Position numbers and translations under genes: made by a program. A DNA stretch of 47,384 nt from positions 1 through 47,384 of the forward strand of contig RFFS01000128.1 in the NCBI GenBank assembly GCA_003696775.1, given 5' to 3'. This document shows positions 17,998 to 26,714 of the stretch, piece by piece; position 1 is the first letter of the stretch, and every line of letters starts with the position of its first letter. The DNA comes from Calditrichota bacterium (lineage in GTDB: Bacteria; Calditrichota; Calditrichia; Calditrichales; J004). The notes beneath the pieces were generated by a model that saw only the letters and a program-made list of their open reading frames with translations, made no database searches and was not told where the DNA came from.

Positions 17998-18671
17998 TAT
18001 TGTTTTACCTGGCCATCCTGCAGGGTAATCACCCGCCTGGCGCGTTTAATCACCCGTGCGTCATGGGTGGAAAAAATAAATGTCATGCCATACTTTTCAT
18101 TCATTTGCTCCATCAGGTCCAGCAACGCTTCCGCCGAGACCGAGTCCAGGTTTGCCGTGGGCTCATCGGCCAGTACAAAACGCGGCCGGGAAGCCAGGGC
18201 CCGCGCCACGGCCACCCGCTGTTGCTGACCGCCGGAAAGTTGATTGGGGCGGTTATCAACCCGATCCCCCAAACCGACTTCCTTTAATAATTGTACGGCA
18301 CGTTCCCGCCGTTCTTCTTTATCCACACCCTGTAACAGCATGATAAATTCCACATTTTCCCGCGCGGTGAACACCGGAATCAGATTGTAAGCCTGAAAGA
18401 TGAAACCAATATGCCGCAGCCGGAATTCCACCAAATCCGCATCCTTCATGCGGCCCAGGTCCTGACCATCAACAACAACCCGTCCTTCTTCAGGCATATC
18501 CAAACCGCCAAGCACATTAAGCAGCGTCGTTTTACCCGACCCGGAAGGGCCGACGATCGCCGAAAACTCTCCGGGCTCAAAGCACAGACTGACCTTGTTT
18601 AAGGCGCGCACGGGCACCACGCCCCGGCCGTCGTATATCTTTGTTACCGATTCGGTTTCTATAAGCGCCAT
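17997..18671 (-). CDS. ABC transporter ATP-binding protein, LolD/MacB type
   Basis: The 224-residue protein has Walker A GPSGSGKTTLLN (about 39-50), a Q-loop (FIFQAYNLIPV), the ABC signature LSGGQQQRVAVARAL, Walker B FVLADEPTANLD and the H-loop STHD. The LNVLGGLDMPEEG stretch and overall length are those of the LolD/FtsE/MacB branch that powers mechanotransmission rather than substrate translocation across the inner membrane. It is 22 bp downstream of the second FtsX-type permease and overlaps the barrel gene by one base. Catalytic residues look intact. Confidence 0.95.
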   Translation of the reverse strand: MALIETESVTKIYDGRGVVPVRALNKVSLCFEPGEFSAIVGPSGSGKTTLLNVLGGLDMPEEGRVVVDGQDLGRMKDADLVEFRLRHIGFIFQAYNLIPVFTARENVEFIMLLQGVDKEERRERAVQLLKEVGLGDRVDNRPNQLSGGQQQRVAVARALASRPRFVLADEPTANLDSVSAEALLDLMEQMNEKYGMTFIFSTHDARVIKRARRVITLQDGQVKQ

Positions 18672-18693
18672 GGTTTGTCCTTTGTTTATGTGT

Positions 18694-19911
18694 TTAATAG
18701 ATACGCACCGCCCGGGCCGGCTGTAATCGGGCGGCCTTTAATGCCGGCATGATGGCCGCGATGTTCGCCGCCACCAGAATCATGCCCCCCATCATCACAT
18801 ACATATAGCCGGGCAAAAAGGGGTAAAGTATGGAACCGGAACCAAAAGTTTCCAATCCCGTTGCAAACGCGGACAAATCGATGCCGTGCGTGTTATACCA
18901 GCCGATTATCATCGCACCGAGTCCCATGCCCAGCAAGCCGCCGGTTAGGGATAACAAAATACTTTCCAGTATAATCATGATAAACAGGCGTGATTTTTTC
19001 ATCCCCACGGCCATCAGTATGCCCAGTTCATGGGTGCGTTCCACCACAGCCATCAACATGGTGTTGGTAATGCCGAATAACAGGGCAAAAATAATGATGG
19101 CCACAAAAAGATAGGTAAAGGATTCCACGGAAGATGACATAAAGGCCAGTTCCGGGGCCAACTCTTTCCAGTCCGTCACATCCAGGCGGGGAAATTGTTG
19201 TTTTAAACGCGCCTTAAAGGATTTTACAGCGGCGCCGCTTTTCAGACGGATGGCCACTTCATGAATCAGCGGTGCTTCCCCGCCTAAGATTTGTTGCAGC
19301 CTGGTGCGCGGTACATATACGGTCGATTCGTCAAACATGGACGATTCGGTTTTGAATATACCGCTAATCCGCGCCGCCATGTATGTCAGGTCGCCATTAC
19401 GATCCTGAAAAGTGAGTATCAACCTGGATTTAAGATGAAGCTTTAAACGTTCCGCCAGTTTACGCCCGATAACGACCGGTTGACGGTAACGATTACCCAG
19501 AAAGGTTCCCTCCTGCATTTTTTCCGTAATACGGGTGGCCAGTGTTTCCGCCGCGGCTTCCACGCCAACAATGTGCACGCCAAACGAAGCGCCGGCCGAG
19601 GCGGCCATCCCTTCCACCAAAGTACGCGACGAGGCACGTACCGGCTCTTTCTGTCCGGATAAAAACATTTCCACATCATGCCAATTGTTTATCGCGCGGT
19701 TTAAACGGGCATCCGTGCGGTATCCCGGCGCGTGCAGTTCGATATGGCCCAGGTAGCGGTTGATGGCCGAATGGATCATGGATTCACCCATGCCCATCAT
19801 CACAGCGCCGGAAAACAATCCGCCGCTTAACCCCAGGGCGATGCTGATCAGAATTATCGCACTGCGTTTACCGTTACGCCATAAATTCCGCCAGGCCAGT
19901 TGTAAAAGCAT
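18694..19911 (-). CDS. ABC transporter permease, FtsX/LolC-LolE type (second permease)
   Basis: The 405-residue protein has one transmembrane helix near the N-terminus (about 18-38), a large periplasmic MacB-like core (about 40-270), and three C-terminal helices (about 270-295, 315-345, 365-390), the classic LolCE/MacB topology. The conserved cytoplasmic turn ERTHELGILMAVGMKKSRLF matches the FtsX family coupling segment. It follows the first permease by 13 bp. The two permeases differ enough in sequence to form a heterodimer like LolC/LolE. Confidence 0.92.
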   Translation of the reverse strand: MLLQLAWRNLWRNGKRSAIILISIALGLSGGLFSGAVMMGMGESMIHSAINRYLGHIELHAPGYRTDARLNRAINNWHDVEMFLSGQKEPVRASSRTLVEGMAASAGASFGVHIVGVEAAAETLATRITEKMQEGTFLGNRYRQPVVIGRKLAERLKLHLKSRLILTFQDRNGDLTYMAARISGIFKTESSMFDESTVYVPRTRLQQILGGEAPLIHEVAIRLKSGAAVKSFKARLKQQFPRLDVTDWKELAPELAFMSSSVESFTYLFVAIIIFALLFGITNTMLMAVVERTHELGILMAVGMKKSRLFIMIILESILLSLTGGLLGMGLGAMIIGWYNTHGIDLSAFATGLETFGSGSILYPFLPGYMYVMMGGMILVAANIAAIMPALKAARLQPARAVRIY

Positions 19912-19924
19912 TTTTCCCCCGTAC

Positions 19925-21139
19925 TTATTGTCTTAAGGCACGTGTTACGCGCAAACGTGCGATGTAGGTTAACGGATAGATGGCGCAAAGCAAGGCAATC
20001 AGGATGACAACCCAGGTTTGCGCCAGGAAAATATCGGCCTGCGCCGTGAAGGCAAAAACAGGCTCGATGCCCAGTTTTTCATATGAAACGGCCATTTCAC
20101 CGGTAATGTGTATGGGGTTTAATGACAACCAATATATGAGCGGAATGCTGACAACCACGCCTGACACGGCGCCAATCAGCGTAATCATAACGCTTTCCAG
20201 CACAGTGACGATCTGCATCTGTTTTTTGGGCATCCCCACGGCCAACAGCACCCCCCATTCCCGCGTTCGTTCGGCGGTCATCATCATAATCACCCCTAAC
20301 ACGCCAAAGGTTATAACCACATACAGTATAGCCAACATGATGATACCGCTGGCATTATCGATTTGGATGGATTGATGCATTTCCGGCATCAATTCCTTCC
20401 AGTCCACGACCCTGAGCGCGGGGGGAAGTAGCCGGTTGACATCACTTTTAACCACTTCCAGCGCTTCCGGCTCATCTATTAAAAAGGCCAGGGATGTAAC
20501 GCGTCCCGGAGCGCCAAAGACAAAACGGGCGTTTTCCAGACTGATATACACCATGCGGTTGTTCAAAACGGCGATCGGCATATCCACAATCCCTTTTACC
20601 GCTATCATGGCCGCTGCTGTTTGACCGTATAAGCCCATTCCGTACAGAACAAGGGAATCCTCAACCGATACATTCAGTTGGGTTGCCAGCCCGCTGCCGA
20701 TAAGGGCGCCGTCATCCTCACGCGTTAAATAGGCGCCGCTTTCCAGCCAGCGTCCCAGGCGGGTAAATCGTTCTTCCCTTCGGGGGTCAATGCCGGTCAC
20801 GGCCACCGCGCGCGTAACGGAATCCGACGACAACAGGGCATAGGTGACCAGGCGCGGCGCCAGGACGGTCACATGCGGTGTCTGTTCCAAATGGCTCATC
20901 AACACACTATCGGGCACAAAACCGTATTCCAGCGAACGCTGGTCCAAATAGGCGCTGTCCTGCACCTGCAAATAACCGGTTTGCTGACGGGCGGCGGAAT
21001 CGATCATATAACGATACGAACCCAGTTGTGCCGAGCGCATTAAAATGGCGAGAAAGACGGCAAACAACACCGAAGATGACAGAATGACGGTGCGTTTTTT
21101 GTTTCGCCAGATATTTTTCCAGGCCAGTTTAAAAAACAT
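19925..21139 (-). CDS. ABC transporter permease, FtsX/LolC-LolE type (first permease)
   Basis: The 404-residue protein has the same four-helix topology: an N-terminal helix (about 15-35, preceded by WKNIWRNKKRTVIL, the usual FtsX-family start), a periplasmic domain, and three C-terminal helices. The coupling segment is ERTREWGVLLAVGMPKKQMQ. It lies 26 bp after the LolA-like gene and 13 bp before the second permease. Together with the LolD-type ATPase it should form a complex extracting a lipid or lipoprotein from the outer leaflet of the inner membrane. Confidence 0.92.
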   Translation of the reverse strand: MFFKLAWKNIWRNKKRTVILSSSVLFAVFLAILMRSAQLGSYRYMIDSAARQQTGYLQVQDSAYLDQRSLEYGFVPDSVLMSHLEQTPHVTVLAPRLVTYALLSSDSVTRAVAVTGIDPRREERFTRLGRWLESGAYLTREDDGALIGSGLATQLNVSVEDSLVLYGMGLYGQTAAAMIAVKGIVDMPIAVLNNRMVYISLENARFVFGAPGRVTSLAFLIDEPEALEVVKSDVNRLLPPALRVVDWKELMPEMHQSIQIDNASGIIMLAILYVVITFGVLGVIMMMTAERTREWGVLLAVGMPKKQMQIVTVLESVMITLIGAVSGVVVSIPLIYWLSLNPIHITGEMAVSYEKLGIEPVFAFTAQADIFLAQTWVVILIALLCAIYPLTYIARLRVTRALRQ

Positions 21140-21165
21140 GGCAACCCCGACTTTCCTTTATCTTT

Positions 21166-21903
21166 CTACGGATGAATGCGTTTCATATTTTTTCGGGAAA
21201 AGAAGGAGGGTTTTAACGGCGCGTCAAATTGAATATCCAGGTACTCAATCACCGTCTTTTGTCCCGGTTTATCCGTCGGTGTCATTTCCCATAAAGTGGG
21301 CAACACCCGGCCGCCCAGGGATTTGATCTGCGTGCCGCGCATCTCTTTCACCGCTATCCCGTCTTCATCAAAAAAACGGACTTTTAGCTGCATATAGCCT
21401 TTTTGCGTGATCCACATGACCACCTTGCCCCACACCACACCGGCATCGGGTCGGGGCGTCATGATTATGCGATGGCAGAGGCGGCCGTCGATTTCTTCAT
21501 TTCCGTCCAGAGCATGGGTGTAATCTTCGAGGATGGACGATTCCCGCACAAGATCGTCATTGGTAAAATCCGAGCCCATCCAGCTTTGCAGCATCATGGA
21601 AGGAGGAATTTTAATGGTACGACGGACGGATGGCAGATAATTCCAGACTTCTTTATCACGTTTGAGCGTGACGGTTCCGCGATCCCGGGCCGGTGCGGTC
21701 ACCAATACCATGGCGTAGGCCGGCTCAATGGCCCACACTTTCATGTGCATCTCACGTTTCCAGTCGGGCTTTACAATTTCCATGCGTAAAACGGAAATAC
21801 TGCTTTTGGAGCGCAACAGGTCTTCCGATTTTCTCACAATCTCCCGGGCATCCGTTGCCCCGGCCATGTATATGAGTGATAATAACAAGATAAAAATACG
21901 CAT
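21166..21903 (-). CDS. LolA-like outer-membrane lipoprotein-sorting family protein (PF17131-like)
   Basis: The 245-residue protein has a signal peptide (MRIFILLLSLIYMAGATDA) and a single LolA/LppX-like beta-fold. The WMGSDFTNDDLV motif and preceding IPPSMMLQS are hallmarks of the COG2834/PF17131 branch, which is distinct from true LolA. Proteins of this fold shield acyl chains while carrying lipids or lipoproteins across the periplasm. It lies 15 bp downstream of the TetR gene and 26 bp upstream of the first permease, so it is the natural periplasmic carrier for this transporter. The exact cargo is unknown. Confidence 0.88.
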   Translation of the reverse strand: MRIFILLLSLIYMAGATDAREIVRKSEDLLRSKSSISVLRMEIVKPDWKREMHMKVWAIEPAYAMVLVTAPARDRGTVTLKRDKEVWNYLPSVRRTIKIPPSMMLQSWMGSDFTNDDLVRESSILEDYTHALDGNEEIDGRLCHRIIMTPRPDAGVVWGKVVMWITQKGYMQLKVRFFDEDGIAVKEMRGTQIKSLGGRVLPTLWEMTPTDKPGQKTVIEYLDIQFDAPLKPSFFSRKNMKRIHP

Positions 21904-21918
21904 AGGCCCTCTTTTCTA

Positions 21919-22548
21919 TTATTTACGTATGGCATCCCTGAGTATGGCAATGGCCCTCCGGGTGATGGCCGGCATATCCAACCTTTCCGCGTCGAGCACC
22001 CATTGCAACATAATGCCGTCAAAAACGGCCATGATGAGCGAGGCGTGCGCGGCGGCATAGGGCACATGAAAAACATTTTCCCGGACACCTTTTTCCAACA
22101 AGGCGACCAGACGCTGATGATATTGATTGTACAGCTCCTTCATATCCACAATCTCGGCCAGATTGGCATCACGGGTGCGTATGCCCTCGGCCCAAAAGTC
22201 CATCATCACCGTCAACTCCGCGGAACGTTCCGATGAAAATTGTTCCAGGAACACCATAATAAGGCGTTCCAGTTGAATATCCGCCGTGTTATCCCCGGCC
22301 AAAACGGCAGCGAACATATTCTCCATATCTTCCAGAATAAACCTGTAAGCGCTAGCAATCACATCATCCTTGGTGCGGAAGTATTCATAGATGGTGCCCT
22401 TGCCCACACCGGCGGCGCGGGCAATATCGATCATTTTAGTGCGCGCCAGTCCGTTTTGGGCGAATACGCGTATAGCCGCCAGAAGAATCTGCCGGGCTTT
22501 TTCTTCCTTATTGACAATCTTAGGTGCCATTGTATGAAAAAAATCCAT
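21919..22548 (-). CDS. TetR/AcrR-family transcriptional regulator
   Basis: The N-terminal helix-turn-helix (about 10-58 from the chosen start) reads ILLAAIRVFAQNGLARTKMIDIARAAGVGKGTIYEYFRTKDDV, a textbook TetR domain; the C-terminal ligand domain is divergent, as usual. I chose the ATG at 22548 (MDFFHTMAPK). The frame is open upstream to 22602, but that would run through the operator palindrome at 22563-22576 and lacks family sequence; an ATG at 22530 is a weaker alternative. The protein is then 209 residues. It is the first gene of the six-gene export operon and most likely represses it in response to a hydrophobic ligand. Confidence 0.92.
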   Translation of the reverse strand: MDFFHTMAPKIVNKEEKARQILLAAIRVFAQNGLARTKMIDIARAAGVGKGTIYEYFRTKDDVIASAYRFILEDMENMFAAVLAGDNTADIQLERLIMVFLEQFSSERSAELTVMMDFWAEGIRTRDANLAEIVDMKELYNQYHQRLVALLEKGVRENVFHVPYAAAHASLIMAVFDGIMLQWVLDAERLDMPAITRRAIAILRDAIRK

Positions 22549-22562
22549 TTTAAATTTTCTTG

Positions 22563-22576
22563 ACCGACCGGTCGGT
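22563..22576. promoter_or_regulatory. Perfect 14-bp palindrome, probable TetR-family operator
   Basis: ACCGACCGGTCGGT is its own reverse complement. This is a common operator form for TetR/AcrR regulators. It lies 14 bp upstream of the TetR start codon and about 190 bp upstream of the divergent TonB-receptor start. Autoregulation of the export operon is the simplest reading; control of the receptor is possible but it is some distance away. Confidence 0.75.
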
Positions 22577-22765
22577 TTTAATATACGCATTATTCCCGGC
22601 AAGGCAAAATAAAAATCTCATCAAGCCCCTTGATTTTTAATTACGAAGCCTTAATTTATTAGACATTACACGACCCTAAGCTCTTTCGCAAAAACCACCG
22701 GGGCTTAATTTCCTTAATTAATAACAACAGCAACTTTTTTTCACTAACACCTAACAGGAGGTCAT

Positions 22766-25561
22766 ATGAGTAGATTTTCTACCATATCGCGGATATTTTT
22801 ATTCGCAACATTTTTAATTTTTACCGTTAATCCCCTTTGGGCGGCCACGGGCAAGGTAGCCGGTACGGTGACTGACGCCAACAGCGGCGAAGCCCTGGCC
22901 GGGGCCAATGTGGAAGTGCTGGATCATTTTACCGGCGCCGCCACGGATGAAAACGGTGAATTTCTCATCACTCTCGAAGAAGGCACTTACACCCTGCGCG
23001 CTTCGTTTACCGGCTATAAAAGCATGGATAAAACCGTTACGGTTAAAGCCGGTGAAAATACCGAAGTGAATTTTGCTCTCGAAGAAGCCGTTGTGGAACT
23101 CGGCGATGTGGTTGTTGTTCTCGGTTCCCGTGGTAAAAAAGCCCGTACCCAAACCGAAACACCCGTTCCGGTGGATGTATTGGATATCGAGCAACTCGTA
23201 TCCCAGGCGCCTCAGGTAACGGTTAACCAGATTTTGAATTACGCCGCGCCTTCGTTCTCCTCCAATACGCAAACCATCTCCGATGGTACCGACCATATCG
23301 ACCCCGCTTCCCTGCGTGGTTTGGGCCCGGATCAGGTATTGGTATTGATCAACGGTAAACGCCGCCACACTACCTCACTGGTGAATGTTAACGGTACTTT
23401 TGGTCGCGGTAACGTGGGTACCGACCTGAACGCCATTCCTTCCGCCGCGATCAAGCGCATCGAAGTATTGCGTGACGGCGCCGCCGCCCAGTACGGTTCC
23501 GATGCTATCGCCGGTGTGATCAACATCGTGTTGAAAGACCAAACCAACGCATTGACCGCCACCGCCAACACAGGCGCCTACTTTTCCAAGGAATCCGAAG
23601 GAACCTATGACGGCATGGATAAAATTCTCTCCGTTAACTATGGTCTGCCCATCGGAGATCATGGTGGTTTCATCAATTTTACCGGTATGTATGAAGACCG
23701 CGGCCACACCAACCGCATGAAAGAATACACCGGCACGATTTTTAAAGGCTACAATAATCCGGATTACACCGGTGATCCCAACGATGATATCACCGAAAGT
23801 GAACTGCAACGCCGCGGCTTAACCCGTCAGGATTTCAACATGCGCGTCGGTCAGGCAGCGCTGCAATCCGGTCAGGCTTTCATGAACATGGGCGTGCCGA
23901 TTTCCCGCAATTCCGAATTCTACGCTTTTGGCGGCTTGAGTTATCGTCACGGCAATTCTGCCGGTTTTTACCGTTTGCCTTATCAGGAACGGACGGTGAC
24001 CAGCGTGTATCCCAACGGTTTTCTGCCGCAAATCAATTCCCATATCTTTGATAAATCTCTTGCCATGGGTATTAAAGGCAAATTGTACGGCTGGGATGTG
24101 GACTTCAGCAATACCTGGGGCAGCAACAGCTTCACCTTTATTATTGGCAACACGCTGAACGCTTCCCTGGAAGACCGCACCAAAACTACATACAATTCCG
24201 GTGGTTTCTCCTTCCAGCAAAACACCGCCAACTTTGACGCAACCCGTTATTATGATGATATCATGTCCGGTTTAAACATCGCGTTTGGCGCCGAATACCG
24301 CTATGAAAACTATCAAATTCATGCCGGTGAGGAAGGATCTTACGCCAAGTATGATAAAAACGGCGACATCGTTACGCCGAACACGCCGGACTCCCTGCTT
24401 GTTAGAGGCCCGAACGGTGCCGTTCGTCCCGGTGGCGCTCAGGTATTCCCCGGTTTTCGTCCGGCCAACGAAGTGGATGCCAACCGCAACAGCGTGGCTT
24501 TTTACACCGACTTTGAACTGGATTTAACCGACGACCTGTTTGCCGAGGCAGCGTATCGTTTTGAAGATTACAGCGATTTCGGTTCCACCAATAACTTTAA
24601 GTTTGCCGGTCGTTACAAAATCATGGATAACTACTCCATCCGCGGCGCATACAGCACCGGTTTCCGCGCGCCTTCTCTGCATCAGATCAACTTTAATGCC
24701 ACATCCACCCTGTTTGTGGATGGTATTCCCAACGAAGTGGGTACCTTCTCCAACAACAGCCGGGTTGCCAAAATTTTGGGTATTCCCAAGCTGAAGGAAG
24801 AAGATTCCCAGAACCTGACTTTGGGTATCACGGGTAAAATTCCCGAAATGGATTTAACCGCCACGGTTGACCTCTACAGAATCGATATCCAAAACCGCGT
24901 TGTAAAAACAGGTACATTTAAACCTGCTTATGATGACAATGGCAATCCGGCTTCCGCCAAGGATGCCGAACTTGAGCAATTGCTGTCCAGCGTAAACGCT
25001 ACCGGCGCCGCTTTCTTTGCCAATGCCATCGACACCCGCACGGAAGGTATTGACATTGTAGTCACCCATCGTTTGGATGTAACGGACGCAAGCAATCTGC
25101 AAAGCAATATCGCGGCTACGTTTAGTCAGACCAAACAAGTGGGTGATATCCATGCATCGGAACTGCTGTCCGACAAACTGGATACCTACTTTGACGAAAC
25201 CAGCCGCATCTATCTGGAAGCCGCTGTTCCCAGCACCAAAATCAACATCACCGAAACCTATAACACCAACGACTATAATATTATGCTGCGCGGTGTCTAT
25301 TTTGGTGAAGTGGAAGAAGCCACGAACAACCCCGGTAACCATCAGGTGTTCAGCGCCAAATGGATTTTTGACGCCAGTATCGGTTACCGTCTGACGGATA
25401 ATCTGAACATTACCGTTGGCGCCAACAATCTGCTCGACACTTATCCGGACAAAAACATCCCGGCTAACCAAAGCAGCGGACGTTTTCTCTATTCCAGAAG
25501 GTCTCAGCAATTTGGTTTTAACGGACGTTTTCTGTTTACCCGTCTAAGCTTCCAGCTCTAA
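22766..25561 (+). CDS. TonB-dependent outer-membrane receptor with N-terminal carboxypeptidase-regulatory-like domain
   Basis: The 931-residue protein starts behind a strong AGGAGGT (22756-22762). Signal peptide (to about Ala27), then a CarboxypepD_reg-like domain (about 29-112; GKVAGTVTDANSGEALAGANV, GTYTLRASFTGY), a plug domain (about 125-260) with SLRGLGPDQVLVLINGKRR and IEVLRDGAAAQYGSDAIAGVINIVL, and a 22-strand barrel (about 265-931) with the FRAPSLHQ motif. It takes up a large substrate with TonB energy. The substrate cannot be told; no SusD partner, siderophore genes or vitamin genes adjoin. It is divergent from the TetR operon and ends in a strong terminator, so it is probably a single-gene unit. 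Confidence 0.94.
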   Translation: MSRFSTISRIFLFATFLIFTVNPLWAATGKVAGTVTDANSGEALAGANVEVLDHFTGAATDENGEFLITLEEGTYTLRASFTGYKSMDKTVTVKAGENTEVNFALEEAVVELGDVVVVLGSRGKKARTQTETPVPVDVLDIEQLVSQAPQVTVNQILNYAAPSFSSNTQTISDGTDHIDPASLRGLGPDQVLVLINGKRRHTTSLVNVNGTFGRGNVGTDLNAIPSAAIKRIEVLRDGAAAQYGSDAIAGVINIVLKDQTNALTATANTGAYFSKESEGTYDGMDKILSVNYGLPIGDHGGFINFTGMYEDRGHTNRMKEYTGTIFKGYNNPDYTGDPNDDITESELQRRGLTRQDFNMRVGQAALQSGQAFMNMGVPISRNSEFYAFGGLSYRHGNSAGFYRLPYQERTVTSVYPNGFLPQINSHIFDKSLAMGIKGKLYGWDVDFSNTWGSNSFTFIIGNTLNASLEDRTKTTYNSGGFSFQQNTANFDATRYYDDIMSGLNIAFGAEYRYENYQIHAGEEGSYAKYDKNGDIVTPNTPDSLLVRGPNGAVRPGGAQVFPGFRPANEVDANRNSVAFYTDFELDLTDDLFAEAAYRFEDYSDFGSTNNFKFAGRYKIMDNYSIRGAYSTGFRAPSLHQINFNATSTLFVDGIPNEVGTFSNNSRVAKILGIPKLKEEDSQNLTLGITGKIPEMDLTATVDLYRIDIQNRVVKTGTFKPAYDDNGNPASAKDAELEQLLSSVNATGAAFFANAIDTRTEGIDIVVTHRLDVTDASNLQSNIAATFSQTKQVGDIHASELLSDKLDTYFDETSRIYLEAAVPSTKINITETYNTNDYNIMLRGVYFGEVEEATNNPGNHQVFSAKWIFDASIGYRLTDNLNITVGANNLLDTYPDKNIPANQSSGRFLYSRRSQQFGFNGRFLFTRLSFQL

Positions 25562-25586
25562 TAAATCAAAACAGGTTTCAAACCAG

Positions 25587-25611
25587 GCCGCCTCAAAGAG
25601 GCGGCTTTTTT
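25587..25611 (+). terminator. Rho-independent terminator of the TonB receptor gene
   Basis: GCCGCCTC, loop AAA, GAGGCGGC, followed by a run of T (25606-25611). Eight perfect GC-rich pairs, 25 bp after the stop codon. Confidence 0.93.
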
Positions 25612-25943
25612 ATTTTACCCAATTTCCCCGGATCCATTTTATACATGTAATAACACATCTGCCCTAAAGAATCCGTAATCGTAAGATGCCCCGTAAACAA
25701 AGGACTTAATGAGATAGGAAATTATTTCTTTGCGGTCCTTATGCCGTCTGCGGTTTTACTAATTGTTCTAAAGCCTGATTCTATCCGAAAAAACTTTAAT
25801 TTAAGAATGTAAGGGTTTATTAAACCTATTAAATCATGCAGAATTTGCGCCATGCTGAATTAAAGATAAGGCACCCTTAAGAACAACAAAAAGGTCTTAC
25901 AAGGGTAAGAGAATAAACGGCAAGGTACGATGCCTATTGACAA
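25612..25943. other. 332-bp intergenic region between convergent genes
   Basis: It lies between the TonB-receptor terminator (plus) and the trmH stop (minus). I see no reading frame with family character and no tRNA-like structure. The only clear structure is the imperfect hairpin at 25873-25906. Confidence 0.4.
25873..25906 (-). terminator. Imperfect hairpin downstream of trmH, possible terminator
   Basis: ACCCTT-AAGA pairs with TCTT-(AC bulge)-AAGGGT around a 12-base loop. On the minus strand, the direction of trmH, it is followed only by GCCTTATCTTTAA, so the T-tail is poor. It lies 38 bp beyond the trmH stop. Confidence 0.35.
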
Positions 25944-26600
25944 TCAACCTTCCTGTTCAATGATGGCGCCGTTCTCATTCAGCGGCGGATAGGGCACGCC
26001 GCGATCGCGGTATTTTCCGGCCAGTTCAGGATAGCATTTTTCAAACAATAATTGCTCATATTGTTGCGGACTCAGGCGCATGCGTTCATAAAATCCGGCT
26101 TTCTGACGCTGCCGGTGCGCCTCGTACAGGACGACAGCCGTTGCCACGGAAACATTTAAAGATTTCACCATGCCTTCCATGGGGATAAAAACAGCTTTAT
26201 CGCAAAGATGAAGCGCCTCGGGCGAAACACCAAACAATTCCTGCCCCACAATCAGGGCGCTGGGAATGGTGTAATCCACCTGTTTATAATCCACCGCATC
26301 CGCGTCATAGTGGGCCGCTAATATCTGGTAGCCTTCCTTTTTCAGTTTTGCCACAATGCTGCCCGTTTCCGTGTGGGTGTGTAAATCCAGCCAGCGATTA
26401 CTGCCCATGGCCACTCCGCTGCTCAGGGAAATATGCGACAGGTCGGTGATGGCGTGGATATTACTGATGCCCACTGCGTCACAGGTACGGGCAATGGCTG
26501 CCAAATTATGGGTTTTATGCACCCCTTCCATAATCACGGTCAGGTCCGGTTGTCGACGACGCAGCATGGCCGCGATTTTCTGAAAACGTTCGTTGGTCAT
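25944..26600 (-). CDS. trmH: tRNA (guanosine-18-2'-O)-methyltransferase
   Basis: The 218-residue SPOUT methyltransferase has an N-terminus RFQKIAAMLRRRQPDLTVIMEGVHKTHNLAAIARTCDAVG that parallels E. coli TrmH, with motif 1 Asn-Leu-(x)4-Arg. Motif 2 is IVGQELFGVS and motif 3 is IPMEGMVKSLNVSVATAVVLYE, which forms the knot that binds S-adenosylmethionine. It methylates G18 in the D-loop of tRNAs. AGGAAAAT precedes the start. It is divergent from the cNMP-PFK gene with a 114-bp shared upstream region. Confidence 0.93.
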   Translation of the reverse strand: MTNERFQKIAAMLRRRQPDLTVIMEGVHKTHNLAAIARTCDAVGISNIHAITDLSHISLSSGVAMGSNRWLDLHTHTETGSIVAKLKKEGYQILAAHYDADAVDYKQVDYTIPSALIVGQELFGVSPEALHLCDKAVFIPMEGMVKSLNVSVATAVVLYEAHRQRQKAGFYERMRLSPQQYEQLLFEKCYPELAGKYRDRGVPYPPLNENGAIIEQEG

Positions 26601-26714
26601 ATTTTCCTGCCTTTAGTGTACAGGGATAAATATAGAAAAGCGCGATCATATTTGCACCCTGCCTTTGATATGAATAAGTTTTCCTTTACACCGCAAAAAA
26701 CAGAGGAGGTCACC

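Noticed and set aside
22620-22634. Small hairpin ATCAAG-CCC-CTTGAT with TTTT, resembling a terminator
   Set aside because: It lies in the divergent region between tetR and the TonB receptor, where nothing upstream would end on the plus strand; the stem has only 6 weak pairs.
26433-26714. In-frame extension of the cNMP-PFK gene by 94 codons upstream
   Set aside because: It overlaps the trmH gene on the other strand, has no family similarity, and a strong GAGGAGGT fixes the start at 26715.
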